From Pseudomonas putida NBRC 14164 (GTDB lineage: Bacteria; Pseudomonadota; Gammaproteobacteria; Pseudomonadales; Pseudomonadaceae), in contig NC_021505.1 in assembly GCF_000412675.1 (NCBI RefSeq), positions 5,636,501 to 5,700,500 on the forward strand: a stretch of 64,000 bases of DNA, read 5' to 3'. Under the pieces are notes generated by a model. That model was not told the DNA's origin and ran no database searches. It was given only the letters and a program-made list of their open reading frames with translations. This document shows positions 9,246 to 18,045 of the stretch, piece by piece (the stretch's first letter is position 1; each line of letters begins with the position of its first letter). A program made the translations under genes and the position numbers.

Positions 9246-10019
9246 ATGGACACCAAAAAGACCTATAAAAGCGCCCTCAGTTATTCGCCATATGGACACA
9301 CAGCTACTGAGCTCGAGCCACTTACTCTTTTTAATGGGGAGGTTTTTGATCGCTCTCTTCACGCCTATCTACTTGGGCCGATTTGCCGGCCTTATAGCCA
9401 AGATTTGATGAGATTTTTTTCACCCGACCGGCTGAGTCCGTTCGGCAAAGGCGGTATAAATACCTATAGCTATTGCTCGGCTGACCCCATTAACTTTCGC
9501 GACCCCAGCGGCCAAAGCCGACAGCGGATACGGCCAACGCGCCGACCAATGGTAAGGCTAGGCCCAATCTACGACAATGACGAGGTCTCACGAGTACCTG
9601 TAAAGCAGCCCTGGTACGACACGACAAAATCACCTCTATACGGACTTTTTGACCAACCACTCTTAGGAAACAACATCACCAAATACTTGAACATCGAAAA
9701 AACAAGCCTAATGAATGAATATTTCCCAGTGTTTTCTGCGCACAACTCACTCACGCTAGCCAACAGCAAACAGCTCACGCTCAGCTCAGCCCTTAAAGCA
9801 GGGGTCGAAAACGCCACCATCGTTAAAAAAAAATATCAGGGCGTAATTACAGAACACGATGCCAGAGCCATGCTAGAACGGAAAGGTAAAGCTACTCGAG
9901 CCGGCTATATTTACGGCGATAATCAAATCGCGATATCGATTAGCCGTATAAGATCAAGAGTGGACACTGACATATTCGCTATGGACCCCGAAAATTTTGG
10001 GGACCTGTTGTTCCTGTAA
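9246..10019 (+). CDS. Orphan RHS repeat-associated core protein with unknown C-terminal domain
   Basis: A 257-residue protein. Residues ~12-85 match the RHS repeat-associated core: YSPYGH at the start, LTLFNGEV, a degenerate YLLGPICRPY, MRFFSPD, then SPFGKGGINTYSYC and ADPINFRDPSG, the usual junction before a variable C-terminal region. The ~170 residues after the junction are lysine/asparagine-rich and match nothing I recognise; in polymorphic toxins this place holds the toxin. The rest of a full RHS shell is missing, and no immunity gene follows because the convergent LysR gene ends 38 bp on. Base composition is clearly AT-rich against its neighbours, which suggests transfer. No good Shine-Dalgarno precedes the ATG, so the start is uncertain and the gene may be a relic. 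Confidence 0.75.
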   Translation: MDTKKTYKSALSYSPYGHTATELEPLTLFNGEVFDRSLHAYLLGPICRPYSQDLMRFFSPDRLSPFGKGGINTYSYCSADPINFRDPSGQSRQRIRPTRRPMVRLGPIYDNDEVSRVPVKQPWYDTTKSPLYGLFDQPLLGNNITKYLNIEKTSLMNEYFPVFSAHNSLTLANSKQLTLSSALKAGVENATIVKKKYQGVITEHDARAMLERKGKATRAGYIYGDNQIAISISRIRSRVDTDIFAMDPENFGDLLFL

Positions 10020-10056
10020 CAAGCTTTAACTCATCTGTGCCTGCATGTATGGCCGC

Positions 10057-10947
10057 TTACCCGATCGCACGCAGGTGCACCGCAAAGCGCTCGGCCAGCC
10101 ACTGCGCGGCCGGCCCCAGGGGCGCATCACGGCGCCAGGCCAGTTCCGCCACCAGCGCCGGCGGGCGCCACTCGCTATCGAGCTCGACCATGTGCGCCTG
10201 GTAGGTCGGGTACTGCACCACGTGCCGCGGCAACCAGGCCCAGCCCAGGCCGCGCATCAGCAGTTCGGCCATGGCGTAGAAGCTGTCGGCACGCCATACC
10301 TGCGGGCTGATCGCCTCGCCGCCTGGGTAACCGCTTTGTTGTGGCGTGATCAGCAACTGCCGGTGGCGCGCCAGTTGCTGGCGGGTGACCCGGCCTTCGC
10401 CCGCCAGCGGGTGGTCGACTGCGCAAACCGTGACCATCTCCACACTGCCCAGCGCCCGCCGCTCCAGCGATGCCGGGATGCTTTCGTGGTGGAAGAACAG
10501 GCCCAGATCGGCGCGCCGCTCCACCAGCTTGCGCGCCACATCGCCCTGGGCACCGCTGGCCAGTTGCACCTCCAGGAACGGGTAGCGGCTGGCCAGCTCG
10601 TCCAGGCTGTCGATCACCGGCTGGTAAGGCATGGCTTCGTCCTGGGCGACCCTCAGCAAGGCCTCCTGCCCGCGCATCAGAGCCAGGGCACGGCCATCCA
10701 GGTGTTCGCACTGACGCAACAGTTCGCGCGCATCTTCCAACAACGCGCTGCCATTTTCGGTCAGCTTCGGTTGCCGGCCGCTGCTGCGCTCGAACAACGT
10801 GACACCCAGGTCTGCTTCCAGCAGGGCGATGGCATTGCTGATCGCCGATTGAGCCTTGCGTTGTTCGCGGGCAACGGCAGAAAAGGAGCGCAATTCGGCG
10901 ACGCGCAGAAAAATTCGCAACTGCTCTAGGTTCCATTGCTCAGCCAT
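10057..10947 (-). CDS. LysR-family transcriptional regulator
   Basis: A 296-residue LysR regulator. The N-terminal winged helix-turn-helix covers residues ~5-64 (LRIFLRVAELRSFSAVAREQ then SAISNAIALLE), followed by a periplasmic-binding-like effector domain. The ATG at 10947 is chosen; a TTG immediately before it is also possible. The gene is divergent from the SMR efflux gene with an 87-bp shared region containing a short inverted repeat, so it most likely regulates that gene and itself. The ligand is unknown. Confidence 0.92.
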   Translation of the reverse strand: MAEQWNLEQLRIFLRVAELRSFSAVAREQRKAQSAISNAIALLEADLGVTLFERSSGRQPKLTENGSALLEDARELLRQCEHLDGRALALMRGQEALLRVAQDEAMPYQPVIDSLDELASRYPFLEVQLASGAQGDVARKLVERRADLGLFFHHESIPASLERRALGSVEMVTVCAVDHPLAGEGRVTRQQLARHRQLLITPQQSGYPGGEAISPQVWRADSFYAMAELLMRGLGWAWLPRHVVQYPTYQAHMVELDSEWRPPALVAELAWRRDAPLGPAAQWLAERFAVHLRAIG

Positions 10948-10969
10948 CAACCTATCCCCATATCTGATA

Positions 10970-10984
10970 GGTAATGACTTTACC
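10970..10984. promoter_or_regulatory. Candidate operator in the LysR/SMR intergenic region
   Basis: GGTAA-tgact-TTACC, a perfect 5-bp inverted repeat with a 5-bp centre, lies between the divergent starts. It is of the size and placement expected for a LysR-type site, although the spacing differs slightly from the classic T-N11-A box. Confidence 0.4.
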
Positions 10985-11034
10985 GCATCTGGGCAAGGTC
11001 TAGAATGCCCGACCAGTTACCAGAGGACCCCGCC

Positions 11035-11367
11035 ATGAATGCCTATACCTATCTCGCCATCGCCATCTGCGCCGAAGTCATCGCCACTGCCTCCATGAAA
11101 GCAGTGAAAGGCCTGAGCACGCCACTGCCCCTGCTGCTGATGGTGGTTGGCTACGGCATTGCGTTCTGGATGCTGACCCTGGTGGTGCGCAGCATTCCGG
11201 TGGGAATCGCTTACGCCATCTGGTCGGGGCTGGGGATTGTGCTGATCAGTGTGGCGGCGCTGGTGATCTATGGGCAGAAGCTGGATGTGCCGGCGATGCT
11301 GGGCATGGCCATGATTGTGGGTGGGGTGGTGGTGATTCAGCTGTTTTCCAAGACAGCCGGGCACTGA
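11035..11367 (+). CDS. Small multidrug resistance (SMR) family efflux protein, EmrE-like
   Basis: A 110-residue inner membrane protein with four helices, acting as a dimeric proton-coupled exporter of lipophilic cations. The essential glutamate is present at position 14 (ICAEVIATASMKA), together with the GLG segment (WSGLGIVLI) of helix 3. The ATG at 11035 has CAGAGGA just upstream; an in-frame ATG 30 bp earlier is less well placed. It is transcribed away from the LysR gene, its probable regulator. Guanidinium (Gdx) export cannot be excluded from sequence alone. Confidence 0.9.
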   Translation: MNAYTYLAIAICAEVIATASMKAVKGLSTPLPLLLMVVGYGIAFWMLTLVVRSIPVGIAYAIWSGLGIVLISVAALVIYGQKLDVPAMLGMAMIVGGVVVIQLFSKTAGH

Positions 11368-11381
11368 GACAACCTGTGCGC

Positions 11382-11473
11382 GCCTCATCGCCGGCAAGCC
11401 AGCTCCCACAGGGATAGTGGAAGTTGCAGGCTCTGCACTATCCCTGGGGGAGCTGGCTTGCCGGCGATAGGGC
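11382..11473. repeat. REP inverted pair
   Basis: Two GCCGGCAAGCCAGCTCCCACA-type arms in inverted orientation. The pairing continues inward through GGGATAGTG and CACTATCCC, giving an unusually long stem. It lies between the SMR gene and the FAD oxidoreductase gene. Confidence 0.85.
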
Positions 11474-11528
11474 CCTCACAGGTATAGCCTGTATACTTGC
11501 CAGCTGTCCCAGTCTTCGAGGTACCGCC

Positions 11529-12704
11529 ATGCCATCTGCCATTTCCACTGACGTGCTGATCGTCGGCGCCGGGGTCGCAGGCCTCTGGCTCAATGCCCGC
11601 CTGCGCCGCCAGGGCTACTCGACAGTGCTGGTGGAACGCGCCAGCCTTGGCGGTGAGCAGACGATTAAGTCGCAGGGCATTATCCACGGCGGCACCAAGT
11701 ACGCCCTGCACGGTGCCCTTACCGGCGCCTCGGAAGCCATCGCCGACATGCCGCGCCGCTGGCGTGAGGCCTTGGCTGGTGACGGCGAACTCGACCTCGG
11801 CCGTACCCGTCTGCTCTCCGATGCCCACTACCTGTGGTCACCCGGCACCCTGGCCGGCAACCTCACCAGTTTCTTCGCCAGCAAGGCCGTACGCGGCCGG
11901 GTCGACCAGGTCAAGGGCGACCAGCTGCCGCCCGCGCTGCAGGACCGCGCCTTCAAGGGTAAGGTCTATCGCTTGGCAGAACTGGTGATTGATGTCCCGA
12001 GCCTGCTGGCCAACCTGGCCGAGCTGGCCGGCGACTCCTTGCTTGCAGGTGAGCGCATCGAACCATTGCGTGAAGGTGATGCCTTGGTCGGCCTGCGCGT
12101 GGATGACCGGGAAATCCGTGCCCAGCGCATCGTGTTGAGCGCCGGTGCCGGCACCGAAGGTTTGCTGCAGGCGCTGGGCCTGGACCAGCCCGCCATGCAA
12201 ACACGCCCGCTGCACATGGTCATGGCCAAGGGCCCGAACCTCAAACCTTTGTACGCCCACTGCCTCGGTGGCGGGCCCAAGCCACGGGTGACGGTAACCA
12301 CCCACCCGGCAGCCGATGGCCAGTGGGTGTGGTACCTCGGCGGCGACCTGGCGGAAGCCGATGGCGTAGCGCGCGAGCCTGCAGCGCAGATTGCTGCGGC
12401 ACAGAAGGAAATCGCCAACCTGTTGCCATGGGTTGACCAGAGCCTGGTGCGCTGGGCCACCCTGCGCGTCGACCGCGCCGAACCTGCGCAATCCGGCCTG
12501 GTACGCCCGGACAACGCCTTCCTTGCCGACCAGCAGCGCCTGCTGGTGGGCTGGCCGACCAAGCTGGCCCTGGCACCGGACTTCAGTGACCGGGTCATCG
12601 CCCATCTGGAGCGCGACGGCATCCGCCCGCAGGCACAAGCCGACCTGGCCGACCTGCCCCGCCCCCCCTTGGGCGTGCCGGCCTGGGAGCACTTGCTGCC
12701 ATGA
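11529..12704 (+). CDS. FAD-dependent oxidoreductase (DAO-like fold)
   Basis: A 391-residue flavoprotein. The N-terminal Rossmann dinucleotide site is clear (DVLIVGAGVAGLWLNARL, GxGxxG at residues ~13-18), followed by an acidic residue after strand beta2 (VLVER). The GEQTIKSQGIIHGG stretch resembles D-amino acid oxidase-type and glycine oxidase-like enzymes. The substrate is unknown. The stop overlaps the start of the aldo/keto reductase gene by four bases (ATGA), so the two are co-translated. Pseudomonas aeruginosa has the same neighbour order. Confidence 0.85.
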   Translation: MPSAISTDVLIVGAGVAGLWLNARLRRQGYSTVLVERASLGGEQTIKSQGIIHGGTKYALHGALTGASEAIADMPRRWREALAGDGELDLGRTRLLSDAHYLWSPGTLAGNLTSFFASKAVRGRVDQVKGDQLPPALQDRAFKGKVYRLAELVIDVPSLLANLAELAGDSLLAGERIEPLREGDALVGLRVDDREIRAQRIVLSAGAGTEGLLQALGLDQPAMQTRPLHMVMAKGPNLKPLYAHCLGGGPKPRVTVTTHPAADGQWVWYLGGDLAEADGVAREPAAQIAAAQKEIANLLPWVDQSLVRWATLRVDRAEPAQSGLVRPDNAFLADQQRLLVGWPTKLALAPDFSDRVIAHLERDGIRPQAQADLADLPRPPLGVPAWEHLLP

Positions 12705-13513
12705 GCCTGCCCACCCTGCACGACTTCCACCGCCCGCTGGGCAGCACCGGTTTCCAGGTTTCGCCACTGGGCCTGGGCACGGTCAAGCTGGGCCGCGACC
12801 AAGGTGTGAAGTACCCCACCGGTTTCACCATCCCCGACGATGACGAAGCCCGCATGCTACTGGCCCAGGCCCGCCAGCTGGGTATCAACCTGATCGACAC
12901 CGCCCCCGCCTATGGCCGCAGTGAAGAACGCCTGGGCCCGCTGCTGCGCGGCCAACGCGATGAGTGGGTGATCGTCAGCAAGGTCGGCGAAGAATTCGAC
13001 AACGGCCAGTCGCACTTCGACTTCAGTGCCACCCACACCCGTCTTTCGGTAGAGCGCAGCCTGCGCCGCCTGGAAACCGACCGCATCGAACTGGTGCTGG
13101 TGCATTCCGACGGCAACGACCTGGCGATCCTCGAACAGCAGGAGGTCTACCAGACCCTGGCGGAGCTCAAGCAAGAGGGCAAGATCCTCGGCTTCGGCCT
13201 GTCCGGCAAGACTGTGGCCGGTGGCCTGAAAGCACTGGAACAAGGCGACTGCGCCATGGTTACCTACAACCTCAACGAGCAGGCAGAACGCCCGGTGCTG
13301 GACTACGCTGCCGAACACGGCAAGGCCATCCTGGTAAAGAAGGCCCTGGCCAGCGGGCACGTCTGCCTGGCCCCGGGCGTTGACCCGGTGCAGGCAAGCT
13401 TCGAGCTGCTGTTCGCCCACCCGGGCGTCAGCAGTGCTATCGTCGGCACCATCAATCCGCTGCACCTGGCCCACAACGTGGCCACCGTCGCCCGCATCCT
13501 GGGCCAGCACTGA
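12701..13513 (+). CDS. Aldo/keto reductase family protein
   Basis: A 270-residue TIM-barrel NADPH-dependent oxidoreductase. The catalytic tetrad is visible in order: Asp and Tyr in IDTAPAYGRSEE (residues ~66-74), Lys in VIVSKVG, and His in LVLVHSDG. The C-terminal cofactor loop appears as SSAIVGTINPLHL. It overlaps the FAD oxidoreductase gene by 4 bp. The shared operon suggests linked redox steps on one substrate, but that substrate is not evident. Confidence 0.9.
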   Translation: MSLPTLHDFHRPLGSTGFQVSPLGLGTVKLGRDQGVKYPTGFTIPDDDEARMLLAQARQLGINLIDTAPAYGRSEERLGPLLRGQRDEWVIVSKVGEEFDNGQSHFDFSATHTRLSVERSLRRLETDRIELVLVHSDGNDLAILEQQEVYQTLAELKQEGKILGFGLSGKTVAGGLKALEQGDCAMVTYNLNEQAERPVLDYAAEHGKAILVKKALASGHVCLAPGVDPVQASFELLFAHPGVSSAIVGTINPLHLAHNVATVARILGQH

Positions 13514-13568
13514 GTTGCCCCTGGCCCAACAAGGGCCAGGAGAATGACCCGACGCAAGGAGGAGCCTC

Positions 13569-14537
13569 GTGGCGCGAACGCTGATCCGCAAGAACCCGAG
13601 CAACTTCAAGACACTGCCACTGCATGTCGAAGCCACGCCCGAAGGCCTGATCTACCAGAGCATCGGCATGCCGCTGAACTTTGCCCAGACCCAACAGCGG
13701 CGCAAGGCCATCCAGCTGCCCGACACGCAGCGGTTCGTGGTCGAACTGGCCAACCTGGGTGTGTCGGTGCGCCTTACCCTGCATTGGCAAAACCGAGATT
13801 ACTGGGTGTTGGTGCGCCAGCGCCGGCAAGACCGTGGCGATGTGGTGCTGAAACTGATTTCTGGGTATGTACCGGCGCAGGAGCTGAACCTGCCGTTGCA
13901 CACGGCTGTTCAGGAAGTGGCTGAGGAATGCCTGCTGGAAACCCCGGAAGGCTGGTTAGGCGGGCGCTTCAACGATACCTGGCTGCCCGTCCCATACGCC
14001 GCTGCCCTGCACTACCGCGAAACACCGCACTTCCTGCTGGCCCCCGAGTCCGGTGCCGCGCGGCCCGTGCACTGCGGCAACCTGATGCTGCTGGAGCGGC
14101 CAAGGGCCTACGTGCACTTGCCCACCGCCTCGCTGCAGCTGATCTACGACATGCGCCTGCAGGTGCCTCGTGAAGCCAAGAAACTCAGCCTGTTCCACGT
14201 CGATGAGCGGCTGGAGGGCGGCCAACTGGTAGCGCGGCTCAACCGCAAACGGCCAGACCTGTACCTGATGCCGTTGAAGGACGGCCACCCGCTGGCGGAG
14301 CTGTATACGCTGAAGAAGGATGAGCTGGTGCCGGCGAGCACACGCGGACTGTACCTGGCTGAGAGTTTTGCCCGGCAGGAAGGCTGGGTAGTGACGGAAG
14401 AGCGGGTGCGCTGGAAGGACTGGGTGAAGCAGCAGGGGCTGGTGGAGAGCAAGCCGGCGCGGGCATCGCACCTGCAGCGGTTTGGCGACAAGGCCCGGGC
14501 ATTGCTGGAGCGGGCCCGCACCTCACTTCACAAGTGA
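13569..14537 (+). CDS. Conserved pseudomonad protein with degenerate Nudix-like segment
   Basis: A 322-residue cytoplasmic protein that starts at a GTG with a strong AAGGAGG site 6 nt upstream. I recognise it as a conserved Pseudomonas neighbour of the aldo/keto reductase; homologues are often labelled 'metal ABC transporter ATPase', but no Walker motif is present, so that label looks wrong. Residues ~99-124 (GYVPAQELNLPLHTA followed by QEVAEECL) resemble a Nudix box with altered spacing and a missing glycine, so catalysis is doubtful. The first ~70 residues and the basic C-terminus show no known domain. Confidence 0.75.
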   Translation: MARTLIRKNPSNFKTLPLHVEATPEGLIYQSIGMPLNFAQTQQRRKAIQLPDTQRFVVELANLGVSVRLTLHWQNRDYWVLVRQRRQDRGDVVLKLISGYVPAQELNLPLHTAVQEVAEECLLETPEGWLGGRFNDTWLPVPYAAALHYRETPHFLLAPESGAARPVHCGNLMLLERPRAYVHLPTASLQLIYDMRLQVPREAKKLSLFHVDERLEGGQLVARLNRKRPDLYLMPLKDGHPLAELYTLKKDELVPASTRGLYLAESFARQEGWVVTEERVRWKDWVKQQGLVESKPARASHLQRFGDKARALLERARTSLHK

Positions 14538-14543
14538 ATCCCT

Positions 14544-14664
14544 GGGGCTGCTTCGCAGCCAATCGCCGGCAAGCCAGCTCCCACAAGGCCTTTGCAATTC
14601 TCAAGGCTTGCGCTGTACCTGTGGGAGCGGGCTTGCCGGCGATTGGGCTGCAAAGCGGCCCAGG
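14544..14664. repeat. REP inverted pair between convergent genes
   Basis: Arms around GCCGGCAAGCCAGCTCCCACA and its near-complement, flanked by GGGGCTGC-ttc-GCAGCC and GGGCTGC-aaa-GCGGCCC stems. It separates the plus-strand conserved gene from minus-strand hldE. Confidence 0.85.
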
Positions 14665-14669
14665 CTGTA

Positions 14670-16091
14670 TCAGTTCTTGCGAATCTTCTCGACAATCGCG
14701 GTAGTCGAGCTGTTCTCGACCAGGCCCAGCACCTTCACAGTGCCGCCATACGCCTTGACGATATCAGCGCCCACTACCTGATCAATGCCATAGTCGCCAC
14801 CCTTGACCAGCACATCCGGCTTGACCTGGCTCAGCAGGTTTTCCGGGGTGCCTTCAGGGAAGCTGATCACCCAGTCCACCGCGCCCAAACCGGCCAGCAC
14901 GGCCATGCGCCGGTCTACGCTGTTGATCGGCCGGCCCGGCCCTTTCAAACGGCTGACCGAAGCGTCGTCGTTGACCGCGACGATCAGCCGATCACCCTGG
15001 GCCCGCGCCTGTTCCAGGTAGGTGACGTGCCCGGCATGCAGGATGTCGAAGCAGCCATTGGTGAAGACGATCTTCTCTTTGTGCGCCCGCGCGTCATCGA
15101 TGGCCAGCAGCAGTTGCTCCAGGCCCAGCACGCCGCGCTCGGAACCTTCTTCACGCTGGATCGCCCGGCGCAGTTCCGGGGCACTGATCGCAGCCGTACC
15201 CAGCTTGCCGACCACGATGCCGGCCGCCAGGTTGGCCAGGGCCACCGCGTGGGGCAGGTCCTCGCCAGCCGCAATGGCCGCCGCGAGGGTGGAAATGACG
15301 GTATCACCGGCACCGGTCACATCGAACACTTCACGCGCCCGCGCCGGCAGGTGCAGCGCCGGCTGGCCAACGCGCAGCAGGGTCATGCCGTGCTCGCCAC
15401 GGGTTACCAGCACGGCGCCCAGATCCAGCTCCTGCAGCAGCTGCAAGCCTTTGGCCACCAGTTCGGCCTCATCGGCGCAACGGCCAACGATGGTCTCGAA
15501 CTCGCTGAGGTTCGGGGTGATCAGGCTGGCGCCGCGGTAGATGGAAAAATCCTTGCCCTTGGGGTCGGCCAGCACCGGAATGCCCTTGGCCCGCGCTGCC
15601 TGGATCAGGCTTTGGTGATTCTTCAGTGCGCCCTTGCCGTAGTCCGACAAGACCAGCACCTTGACGCCTTCGAGCAGGCTGTCGACTTCGGCACCCAGCG
15701 ACAGCGGGTCGGTGGCGAACGGCTCTTCGAAATCGATACGCAGCAGCTGCTGGTGACGGCTCATGACCCGCAGCTTGACGATGGTCGGCTGGTGCGCGAT
15801 GCGCTGGAACACCGAACGCACGCCCGCAGCCTGAAGGCTGTTGGCCAGGCTGTCGGCGGCCTCGTCCTGGCCGGTAACGCCGATCAGCGACGCCGGTGCG
15901 CCCAGGGCGGCGATGTTCAAGGCAACGTTGGCCGCGCCGCCGGGGCGATCCTCGATCTGATCGACCTTGACCACCGGCACTGGCGCCTCGGGCGAAATAC
16001 GCGAAGTACCGCCATGCCAGTAGCGGTCGAGCATGACATCGCCGACCACCAGAACCGGGGCTTGATCGAAACGCGGCATGGACAACTTCAT
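14670..16091 (-). CDS. hldE: Bifunctional heptose-7-phosphate kinase / heptose-1-phosphate adenylyltransferase HldE
   Basis: A 473-residue bifunctional enzyme of ADP-heptose synthesis for the LPS inner core. The N-terminal PfkB-type kinase domain (residues ~1-315) shows RPGGAANVALN and the anion-hole motif GAGDT. The C-terminal cytidylyltransferase-like domain (~335-473) begins with GCFDILHAGH. The ATG at 16091 gives the family length; the frame upstream lies outside the conserved protein. It precedes the LPS transport and core genes on the same strand. Confidence 0.97.
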   Translation of the reverse strand: MKLSMPRFDQAPVLVVGDVMLDRYWHGGTSRISPEAPVPVVKVDQIEDRPGGAANVALNIAALGAPASLIGVTGQDEAADSLANSLQAAGVRSVFQRIAHQPTIVKLRVMSRHQQLLRIDFEEPFATDPLSLGAEVDSLLEGVKVLVLSDYGKGALKNHQSLIQAARAKGIPVLADPKGKDFSIYRGASLITPNLSEFETIVGRCADEAELVAKGLQLLQELDLGAVLVTRGEHGMTLLRVGQPALHLPARAREVFDVTGAGDTVISTLAAAIAAGEDLPHAVALANLAAGIVVGKLGTAAISAPELRRAIQREEGSERGVLGLEQLLLAIDDARAHKEKIVFTNGCFDILHAGHVTYLEQARAQGDRLIVAVNDDASVSRLKGPGRPINSVDRRMAVLAGLGAVDWVISFPEGTPENLLSQVKPDVLVKGGDYGIDQVVGADIVKAYGGTVKVLGLVENSSTTAIVEKIRKN

Positions 16092-16221
16092 GGGCAACCC
16101 ATATGGAAATAATGAACAGGGGCAGGATATTAGCACAGGGTAGACGACGGCTTTATGGCCAGATCGCCCCCGGAAAATTCCCGTGACAATCGGGGCCGTT
16201 ACGGCCCCGATCAGGGAGGAC

Positions 16222-18030
16222 TCAGGTGATATCGGCCTTGGCCGGCTCATCCAGGCCCATGGCGTGCAGGCGGGCATAATGGCCATTGGCCGCGAGCAGT
16301 TCGGCGTGGGTGCCACGCTCTACCAGACGCCCTTGGTCCATGACCAGGATCTGGTCGGCCTTCTCGATGGTCGACAGCCGGTGGGCGATCACCAGCGTGG
16401 TACGGCCTTGCATCACGTGGTCCAGGGCAGCCTGGATGTGCCGCTCGGATTCGGTATCCAGGGCCGAAGTAGCCTCGTCGAGAATCAGCAGCGGCGCGTT
16501 CTTCAGCAGTGCCCGGGCAATGGCCAGGCGCTGGCGCTGGCCGCCAGAGAGCAGCACGCCGTTTTCACCCACCTCGGTGTCGAAGCCCTTCGGCAAGCGG
16601 TCGACGAACTCCTTGGCGTAGGCATCGGCCGCAGCGGCTTCGATGTCTGCGCGCGGGGCACCCGCCAGATCGCCATAGGCGATGTTGTTGGCCACGGTGT
16701 CGTTGAACAGTGTGACGTGCTGGGTCACCTGCGAAACGTGGCGGCGCAGGTTGCGCAGGCGGTAGTTCTCGATCTCCACGCCATCGAGCAGTATCTGCCC
16801 CTGGTCATGGTGATAGAAACGCGGGATCAGCGACGCCAGGGTCGACTTGCCGCTGCCAGAGCGGCCAACCAGGGCGATCATCTGCCCAGGCTCGGCGACA
16901 AAGCTGATGTCGCTCAGCACTTCACGCTCGGTACCCGGGTAGGTGAAGCTCAGGTTGCGCACTTCAAGGCGCCCTTCCACGCGGTCTTTCTCGACCGTAC
17001 CGGTGTCCAGTTCAGGCTCTTCGTCCAGTTGCTCGAAGATGCTTTCTGCACCCGCCAGGCCCTTCTGGATGGTCGAGCTGACTTCCGACAACTGGCGAAT
17101 CGGCTTGGGCAGCAAGCCGGCAGCGGTAATGTAGGCCACCAGGTCACCGGCGGTAGACTCACCGCGCAGGAACAGCACCAGGAACATCAGCGCGGCCATG
17201 GCGCTGTAGATCACCAACTGCAGCATCGGCGTATACAGCGAGCCGGTCTTGGTCATGCGCAGCTGCTTGTCGGTGTTGCTCTGGCTAGCCCTGCTGAAGC
17301 GCTGCTCCTCGTAAGCCTCGCCGCCGAAGCTACGCACCACGCGGTAACCCTGGATGGTTTCCGAGGCGACGTGAGTGACATCGCCCATGGCCACCTGGAT
17401 TTTCTTGCTCTGCTTGCGGAATTTCTTGCTGGCAATGCTGACCATCACCGCGATCACCGGCAGGATGGCGACCATGACCAAGGTGAGGTGCCAGTTCATC
17501 CACAGCAGGTAGGCAAACAGGAACACCACGGTCAGGCCTTCGCGGATGACCACCTTGATTGCATCGGTGGCAGCACCGGTGACCATGGTCACGTTGAAGG
17601 TGATACGTGAAATCAGGTGCCCGGAGTTGTGGTTGTCGAAGTAGCGGTTGGGCAGTACCAGCAGCTTGTTGAACAACTCCACGCGCAGGTCGTGCACCAG
17701 GCACAGGGAAACCTTGGCCAGGAAATAGTTGCCAAGGAACGACCCCAGGCCCTGCCACGCGGCGATCAGGATGATCAGCAACGGCACCGCCTGCAGCAAT
17801 TGCAGGTCGCGCAGGTAGGGGACGTTAGGGAACAACACCGCTTCAGGGTTGCTCAACCCGTCGACAAAATACTTGAGGATCCCGGCCAGCATCGGCTGGG
17901 TCGAGGCAAAGATCACAAAACCGACAATGCTCAGCAGGAAAATGCCGACATAGGGTTTCACATAGCCCAACAGCCGGAAGTAGATCTTCAGGCTGGAGGT
18001 GTGCTCCGCCGGACGCGGTGTTTCGGCCAT
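16222..18030 (-). CDS. msbA: Lipid A/LPS core flippase MsbA (ABC transporter)
   Basis: A 602-residue half-transporter that flips lipid A-core across the inner membrane at the expense of ATP. The N-terminal membrane domain has six helices (residues ~25-330). The nucleotide-binding domain contains Walker A GRSGSGKST, the signature LSGGQRQRLAIARA, Walker B LLILDEATSALD, and the switch histidine in VIAHRLST. It starts 15 bp after the stop of the O-antigen ligase gene, so both are probably on one transcript. Confidence 0.97.
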   Translation of the reverse strand: MAETPRPAEHTSSLKIYFRLLGYVKPYVGIFLLSIVGFVIFASTQPMLAGILKYFVDGLSNPEAVLFPNVPYLRDLQLLQAVPLLIILIAAWQGLGSFLGNYFLAKVSLCLVHDLRVELFNKLLVLPNRYFDNHNSGHLISRITFNVTMVTGAATDAIKVVIREGLTVVFLFAYLLWMNWHLTLVMVAILPVIAVMVSIASKKFRKQSKKIQVAMGDVTHVASETIQGYRVVRSFGGEAYEEQRFSRASQSNTDKQLRMTKTGSLYTPMLQLVIYSAMAALMFLVLFLRGESTAGDLVAYITAAGLLPKPIRQLSEVSSTIQKGLAGAESIFEQLDEEPELDTGTVEKDRVEGRLEVRNLSFTYPGTEREVLSDISFVAEPGQMIALVGRSGSGKSTLASLIPRFYHHDQGQILLDGVEIENYRLRNLRRHVSQVTQHVTLFNDTVANNIAYGDLAGAPRADIEAAAADAYAKEFVDRLPKGFDTEVGENGVLLSGGQRQRLAIARALLKNAPLLILDEATSALDTESERHIQAALDHVMQGRTTLVIAHRLSTIEKADQILVMDQGRLVERGTHAELLAANGHYARLHAMGLDEPAKADIT

Positions 18031-18045
18031 TATCGAGCTCGCTGT

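Noticed and set aside
9041..9268. A 75-codon plus-strand frame before the RHS gene
   Set aside because: It starts inside the waaA start region, overlaps the RHS gene in another frame and has no ribosome-binding site.
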